40,408 nucleotides of DNA from Desulfuromonas sp. (GTDB taxonomy: Bacteria; Desulfobacterota; Desulfuromonadia; Desulfuromonadales; Desulfuromonadaceae). The DNA lies in NCBI GenBank assembly GCA_028685815.1, contig JAQUDG010000010.1, forward strand, positions 1-40,408, given 5' to 3'. Numbering within the stretch: the first letter of the stretch is position 1; each line of letters starts with the position of its first letter. A program made the translations under genes and the position numbers. The notes under the pieces are model-generated. The model saw nothing but the letters and a program-made list of their open reading frames with translations, was not told the DNA's origin and did no database searches. Positions 39,444 through 40,408 of the stretch are shown here, piece by piece.

Positions 39444-40408
39444 ATGGCAGAACCAATCCACTACAGCAAGCTTGGCCTGGTAAATACCAGAGAGATGTTT
39501 GCGCGCGCTTTTGAGGGCGGCTACGCTATCCCAGCGTATAATTTTAACAATATGGAGCAATTACAAGCCATCGTGACTGCATGCGTCGAGGGGCGCTCGC
39601 CGGTGATTATCCAGGTCAGCAAGGGTGCGCGGGATTATGCCAATGCCACCATGTTGCGCCATATGGCTATGGGGGCAGTTGAGATGAGCCGTCAGATGGG
39701 GGTTGATTTGCCTATAAGCCTCCATCTGGACCATGGGGATTCATTTGAACTGTGCAAATCCTGCATTGACTCCGGTTTTTCTTCCGTCATGATTGACGGC
39801 TCTCACCTGGAATATGCCGACAATGTGGCGCTGACGCGGAAGGTAGTTGAGTACGCCCACCAGTTTGATGTTACTGTCGAAGGGGAGCTTGGGGTGCTGG
39901 CCGGCATTGAGGACGATGTTGTGGCGGAGGAGTCAACCTACACTCAACCAGAAGAGGTGGAGGATTTTGTGTCCAAAACCGGAGTTGATTCCCTGGCCAT
40001 ATCTATCGGGACCAGTCACGGTGCATATAAGTTTAAGCTAGAAGAGGGGGAGGAGGTGCCACCCCTGCGTTTTGATATTCTATCTGAGGTGGAAAAACGT
40101 ATCCCCAGCTTTCCGATTGTGCTGCATGGTGCTTCAAGCGTAGTTCAGGAGTACGTCCGCCTGATCAACCAGTATGGAGGCAAGCTTGACGGTGCGGTGG
40201 GTGTGCCGGAAGAGCAACTGCGTAAAGCAGCTAGGAGCGCGGTATGCAAAATAAATATTGACTCCGATGGGCGCTTGGCAATGACTGCAAAAATCAGGGA
40301 GTTCCTAGCGAAAAACCCGACAGAGTTTGATCCACGCAAATATATGGGAGCTGCACGCGCCGAGTTGATTGAGCTGATGAAGCACAAAAACGCAGCGGTA
40401 CTTGGCAG
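39444..40408 (+). CDS. fba: Class II (zinc) ketose-bisphosphate aldolase, truncated by window end
   Basis: At least 321 residues are present and the frame is open to the edge. Visible motifs: AIPAYNFNNMEQLQAI at the N-terminus, LHLDHGDSFELCKSCIDSGFSSVMIDGSHL (zinc ligand His and the class II signature), EGELGVLAG, IGTSHGAYK and VLHGASSV (further zinc/phosphate sites), and KINIDSDGRLAMT. It is most likely fructose-1,6-bisphosphate aldolase of glycolysis/gluconeogenesis, with gap encoded nearby on the opposite strand. GGAGG lies about 11 bases before the ATG. Confidence 0.92.
   Translation, partial: MAEPIHYSKLGLVNTREMFARAFEGGYAIPAYNFNNMEQLQAIVTACVEGRSPVIIQVSKGARDYANATMLRHMAMGAVEMSRQMGVDLPISLHLDHGDSFELCKSCIDSGFSSVMIDGSHLEYADNVALTRKVVEYAHQFDVTVEGELGVLAGIEDDVVAEESTYTQPEEVEDFVSKTGVDSLAISIGTSHGAYKFKLEEGEEVPPLRFDILSEVEKRIPSFPIVLHGASSVVQEYVRLINQYGGKLDGAVGVPEEQLRKAARSAVCKINIDSDGRLAMTAKIREFLAKNPTEFDPRKYMGAARAELIELMKHKNAAVLG

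Overview
The window looks like chromosome from a Gram-negative anaerobe or facultative anaerobe that respires with many c-type hemes. Pointers are the five multiheme cytochromes, periplasmic heme-type sensors, a class III (anaerobic) ribonucleotide reductase and an outer-membrane OmpA-like protein. A metal- or sulfur-respiring lineage (Desulfuromonadales-like or Chrysiogenota-like) fits, but I cannot place it from sequence alone. I saw no phage, IS element, CRISPR array, rRNA or tRNA.

Layout. 1-909 (-): 3' part of a beta-barrel protein with thrombospondin type 3 repeats. 1322-3577 (-): engB, cbiET and a PilZ protein in one tight run. 3675-6018 (-): a four-TM membrane protein and metY. 6744-11114 (+): a cluster of three periplasmic cytochromes carrying 12, 20 and 12 CXXCH motifs, then a membrane-anchored Sel1/TPR protein, ended by a terminator. 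11178-13353: an MgtC-family protein (-) and a tRNA-dihydrouridine synthase (+). 13643-18839: a nonaheme c / cytochrome b fusion, a small membrane protein, a histidine kinase with a heme-type periplasmic sensor, and a convergent NtrC-type regulator. 19370-22485 (+): a heptaheme cytochrome with an EF-hand loop, its cytochrome b partner, a second heme-type sensor without a kinase, and a membrane protein. 22498-26777: two related zinc-ribbon membrane proteins flanking a small membrane protein and an nrdD / separate glycyl-radical ORF / nrdG operon. 26833-33306 (-): a crotonase-fold protein, cspA, ftsK, uppP and RNase J. 33591-36546 (+): rpsU, a TauE-type permease and a CPA2 antiporter fused to an EIIA-like domain. 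36619-39117 (-): long-form gap and a TIGR01777 epimerase. 39444-end (+): 5' part of a class II aldolase.

How it may work together (inference). The two b-type membrane modules (13643, 19370/20409) could move electrons between the quinol pool and periplasmic hemes. The 12/20/12-heme proteins could store or relay electrons in the periplasm. The paired CXXCH + CX4CH sensors could report periplasmic redox or ligand state, one of them through the sigma-54-type regulator next door. No outer-membrane porin of a porin-cytochrome conduit and no recognisable terminal reductase is present, so the final acceptor is unknown.

Most interesting points: (1) the glycyl-radical tail of NrdD is a separate 47-residue ORF with its own ribosome binding site; (2) the three soluble cytochromes are built from a tetraheme unit repeated 3, 5 and 3 times; (3) two sensors share the same rare heme-motif pair; (4) a leader with mutually exclusive base pairing precedes the cytochrome cluster.
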